The position numbers were made by a program, and so were the translations under genes. A DNA stretch of 7,291 nt from CBFDBT01 sp965603115. Lineage in GTDB: Bacteria; Pseudomonadota; Alphaproteobacteria; Sphingomonadales; Kordiimonadaceae. Of this stretch, positions 5,295 through 7,291 are shown piece after piece (position 1 is the first letter of the stretch; each line of letters begins with the position of its first letter). The notes under the pieces were generated by a model. It was not told the DNA's origin. It did no database searches and was given only the letters and a program-made list of their open reading frames with translations. The stretch lies in the NCBI GenBank assembly GCA_965603115.1, contig CBFDBT010000137.1, positions 1 to 7,291 on the forward strand, given 5' to 3'.

Positions 5295-7291
5295 AGAACT
5301 TATAATTTAGCTTCACGCCAAATGTACGAAGACGTGCTTGGTAAGCAATTTCCTTCATAGCGCCGCCAAACAGTTCTTTTTCAGCAGATGAATATTCACT
5401 GTCATATACTTTATCGAAACAGTTTTTACACCATGCTACAAGCTCAGTATTTTCAGCAATCTCAAGACCAATACTAGCGTCTACAACACTAACATTTTCC
5501 TGGATGTCTTGTCCGTCGATCCACCAGTTACGATCACCCATATAGTTATAATCGATACGGGTTGTTAGGTAACGGTTGTTAGAAAGTGGCATGTCATGCT
5601 GAAGATAGACATTTGCTGTTTTGTGAGCAAATAGTGGCAATCTGCCGCCTTCAAGGCCATTATCGAACGCTTTTTGAGTTTCAGGTCGGAACAGAACTGT
5701 ATTCGTCATGCGTGCGGTAAGTTCAGAAAGCATAGTGGCTGCGATACCATCGTTAAAGTCAGTGATTTCTGAGTCCATGATACCAAATGAACCACCAATT
5801 GTCAGGTCACTTGAGACAGCAAAGTCGATACTACCTTCAACACCGTGAATTTTACTCTCTGGAATGTTATAGAGCGATTGCACAAAAATGTTGCCGTCAA
5901 ATTCGAATTGCTGGGAGTTATGAAGTTTTTCCATAAATCCTGCAACACTTGTACGCAGGCGGCCATCTAGGAAAGTAGCCTTTGCTCCAACTTCAAAGCT
6001 ATCAAGCGTCTCTGTGTCATAAACATCGGTTAAGAGAGCACCAGAAGCGTTGAAACCACCAGAGCGGAAACCGCGTGCATATGTTGCATAAACTGTTAGA
6101 TCTTCAGTTGGCTTATAAGCAAGTGAGAGTTTAGGCTGGAATGCACTGAAAGTATCTTCAATTTGTGATCCTGAAGCTGCACAATTGTCAGGGTCAGCAA
6201 CTGAATCGCAGTCACCGCCCACATTACCTATGCCCTCACCAAATGTATCCACTGTAGGGCCATCGATACGAGTTACACGACGTTTGTCTTGGTCATAACG
6301 ACCAGCAGCGGTTAGTGTTAGCTTGTCTGAGATGTCATAGTCGGCACTAAAGAAAAGCGCCCAAGCTTTATTATCTTGTTTGTTCTGAGTTGAGAACAAT
6401 AGACCATTACAATTAAAGTCAGTTTCACCAACGCCAGGACAATCAAAGGGCTCACCAAATGGCTTTTCCCATGTTGCGCGAATGGTGTCTGTGCGATCTG
6501 TTTTCAAGAAATATGCACCAGCAACCCAGTTAAACTTCTCGTTATCTTTAGAAGTGAAACGGAACTCTTGTGAAAGTGTTTCAATATCATAATATTGGTC
6601 ACTACCTACAAAGTCTCCGGCTAGATTTGCACCAAGATTAGCTGTGAAGAAGTCATGATCAACAGAACCCGGTGTTAATGTATCCATGAAGTTATCAACG
6701 GACCACTGCGTGAAGAACCAAACGTTGGCAGTTCTGTCATGACCACGAGTTTCACCTGCAACGCCGTAACGCTCGCTTGTATCTGTATAGTTTGTGATAG
6801 ATTGGAAATCGGCGAAATCAAACTGATGGTCAATCTTCAAAGCATGCGTTTTAATGGTACGGAATGCAGTTGGGTTACCATTTGAGTTCACACCAAAATC
6901 ATAAGTCTGCATATTATCACTTTCCATGCGATAAATGTTGCGATACCACATGGCGCCAGATTCAAGATCATTAATTGCATAACGGAAATCTACAGATGTC
7001 TGCGCAGATGGTTCCCATAATAGTTGCGCTCGGAAATCTTTGTTATTAACAAAATCCATATATGGGCTGTCTGGTAGCTCATTTGAAACATGCTCTGTAG
7101 CATTTGCGAGAACATGCTCTAAATATTCATTTACGATTGTACCATCGAATGACTTATTGCTACCAGCAACACGGAAAAATAGATTGTCGGTAATAGGACC
7201 AGAAACATACCCACCAACTTCGTACCAGCCATTGTCGCCAATACCAGCTGACAATTTACCAGTAAAGTCACTAGTTGGTTTCTTTGATGTT
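5293..7291 (-). CDS. TonB-dependent outer-membrane receptor, N-terminal part cut by the window edge
   Basis: An energised outer-membrane transporter that would import the sugar or glycoside handled by the downstream genes. The frame is open to the right edge, and the first readable residues are TSKKPTSDFTGKLSAG. This matches the end of the plug domain and first barrel strand of TonB-dependent receptors, so the protein starts upstream of the window; the TTG at 7254 is not a real start. About 665 residues are visible, covering the beta-barrel: SQEFRFTS and NWVAGAYFL, AAGRYDQDKR, QPKLSLAYKPTEDLTVYATYARGFRSGGFN, FEVGAKATFLDGRLRTSVAGF, and a terminal GVKLNYKF ending in Phe as outer-membrane proteins do. 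A NxFDKVYDSEY block precedes the last strands. The style resembles receptors from sphingomonads, Caulobacter relatives and marine gammaproteobacteria. There is no SusD partner in view. Ligand specificity cannot be read from the sequence; an iron-siderophore role is less likely given the sugar-gene neighbours. Confidence 0.92.
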   Translation of the reverse strand, partial: TSKKPTSDFTGKLSAGIGDNGWYEVGGYVSGPITDNLFFRVAGSNKSFDGTIVNEYLEHVLANATEHVSNELPDSPYMDFVNNKDFRAQLLWEPSAQTSVDFRYAINDLESGAMWYRNIYRMESDNMQTYDFGVNSNGNPTAFRTIKTHALKIDHQFDFADFQSITNYTDTSERYGVAGETRGHDRTANVWFFTQWSVDNFMDTLTPGSVDHDFFTANLGANLAGDFVGSDQYYDIETLSQEFRFTSKDNEKFNWVAGAYFLKTDRTDTIRATWEKPFGEPFDCPGVGETDFNCNGLLFSTQNKQDNKAWALFFSADYDISDKLTLTAAGRYDQDKRRVTRIDGPTVDTFGEGIGNVGGDCDSVADPDNCAASGSQIEDTFSAFQPKLSLAYKPTEDLTVYATYARGFRSGGFNASGALLTDVYDTETLDSFEVGAKATFLDGRLRTSVAGFMEKLHNSQQFEFDGNIFVQSLYNIPESKIHGVEGSIDFAVSSDLTIGGSFGIMDSEITDFNDGIAATMLSELTARMTNTVLFRPETQKAFDNGLEGGRLPLFAHKTANVYLQHDMPLSNNRYLTTRIDYNYMGDRNWWIDGQDIQENVSVVDASIGLEIAENTELVAWCKNCFDKVYDSEYSSAEKELFGGAMKEIAYQARLRTFGVKLNYKF

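Noticed and set aside
7252..7254. Receptor start at 7254
   Set aside because: The codon is TTG, and the frame continues upstream into recognisable plug-domain sequence (KKPTSDFTGK), so the gene is partial rather than complete.

Overview
The window looks like a piece of a sugar-uptake and oxidation locus from a Gram-negative bacterium, probably a marine proteobacterium (alpha or gamma). The clues are a TonB-dependent outer-membrane receptor, an AT-leaning moderate-GC sequence, and a LacI-type palindromic operator. The exact taxon cannot be fixed from this sequence alone. All six genes lie on the minus strand, so transcription runs from the high coordinates to the low ones. Both end genes run off the window.

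Layout in transcription order. (1) 7291-5293: TonB-dependent receptor, with its signal peptide, TonB box and most of its plug missing beyond the right edge. (2) 5292-5096: a 197-bp intergenic region holding two tandem stem-loops just after the receptor stop, then an AT-rich stretch with a possible extended -10 promoter. (3) 5095-3926: Gfo/Idh/MocA-family oxidoreductase. (4) 3929-2874: xylose-isomerase-like TIM-barrel enzyme, overlapping the previous gene by ATGA. (5) 2835-1516: 12-helix MFS sugar permease. (6) 1515-1331: a 185-bp regulatory region with a strong sigma-70-like promoter. A perfect 18-bp palindrome typical of LacI-family operators covers its -10, and a second, shorter palindrome lies 43 bp upstream. 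(7) 1330-566: SDR dehydrogenase. (8) 547-1: aldose 1-epimerase (mutarotase), with its C-terminal half missing beyond the left edge.

Inferred joint function: the receptor brings a sugar or glycoside across the outer membrane and the MFS permease takes it across the inner membrane. The Gfo/Idh enzyme oxidises it and the TIM-barrel enzyme isomerises it or breaks it by elimination or hydration. The SDR and mutarotase form a second, operator-controlled unit that fits anomer equilibration followed by NAD-linked oxidation of a free aldose. The window holds no glycoside hydrolase, kinase, SusD-like protein or regulator gene. The combination is compatible with a non-hydrolytic (3-keto type) glycoside pathway, but the substrate is unknown and this remains a hypothesis. 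No mobile element, CRISPR array, tRNA or rRNA was seen.
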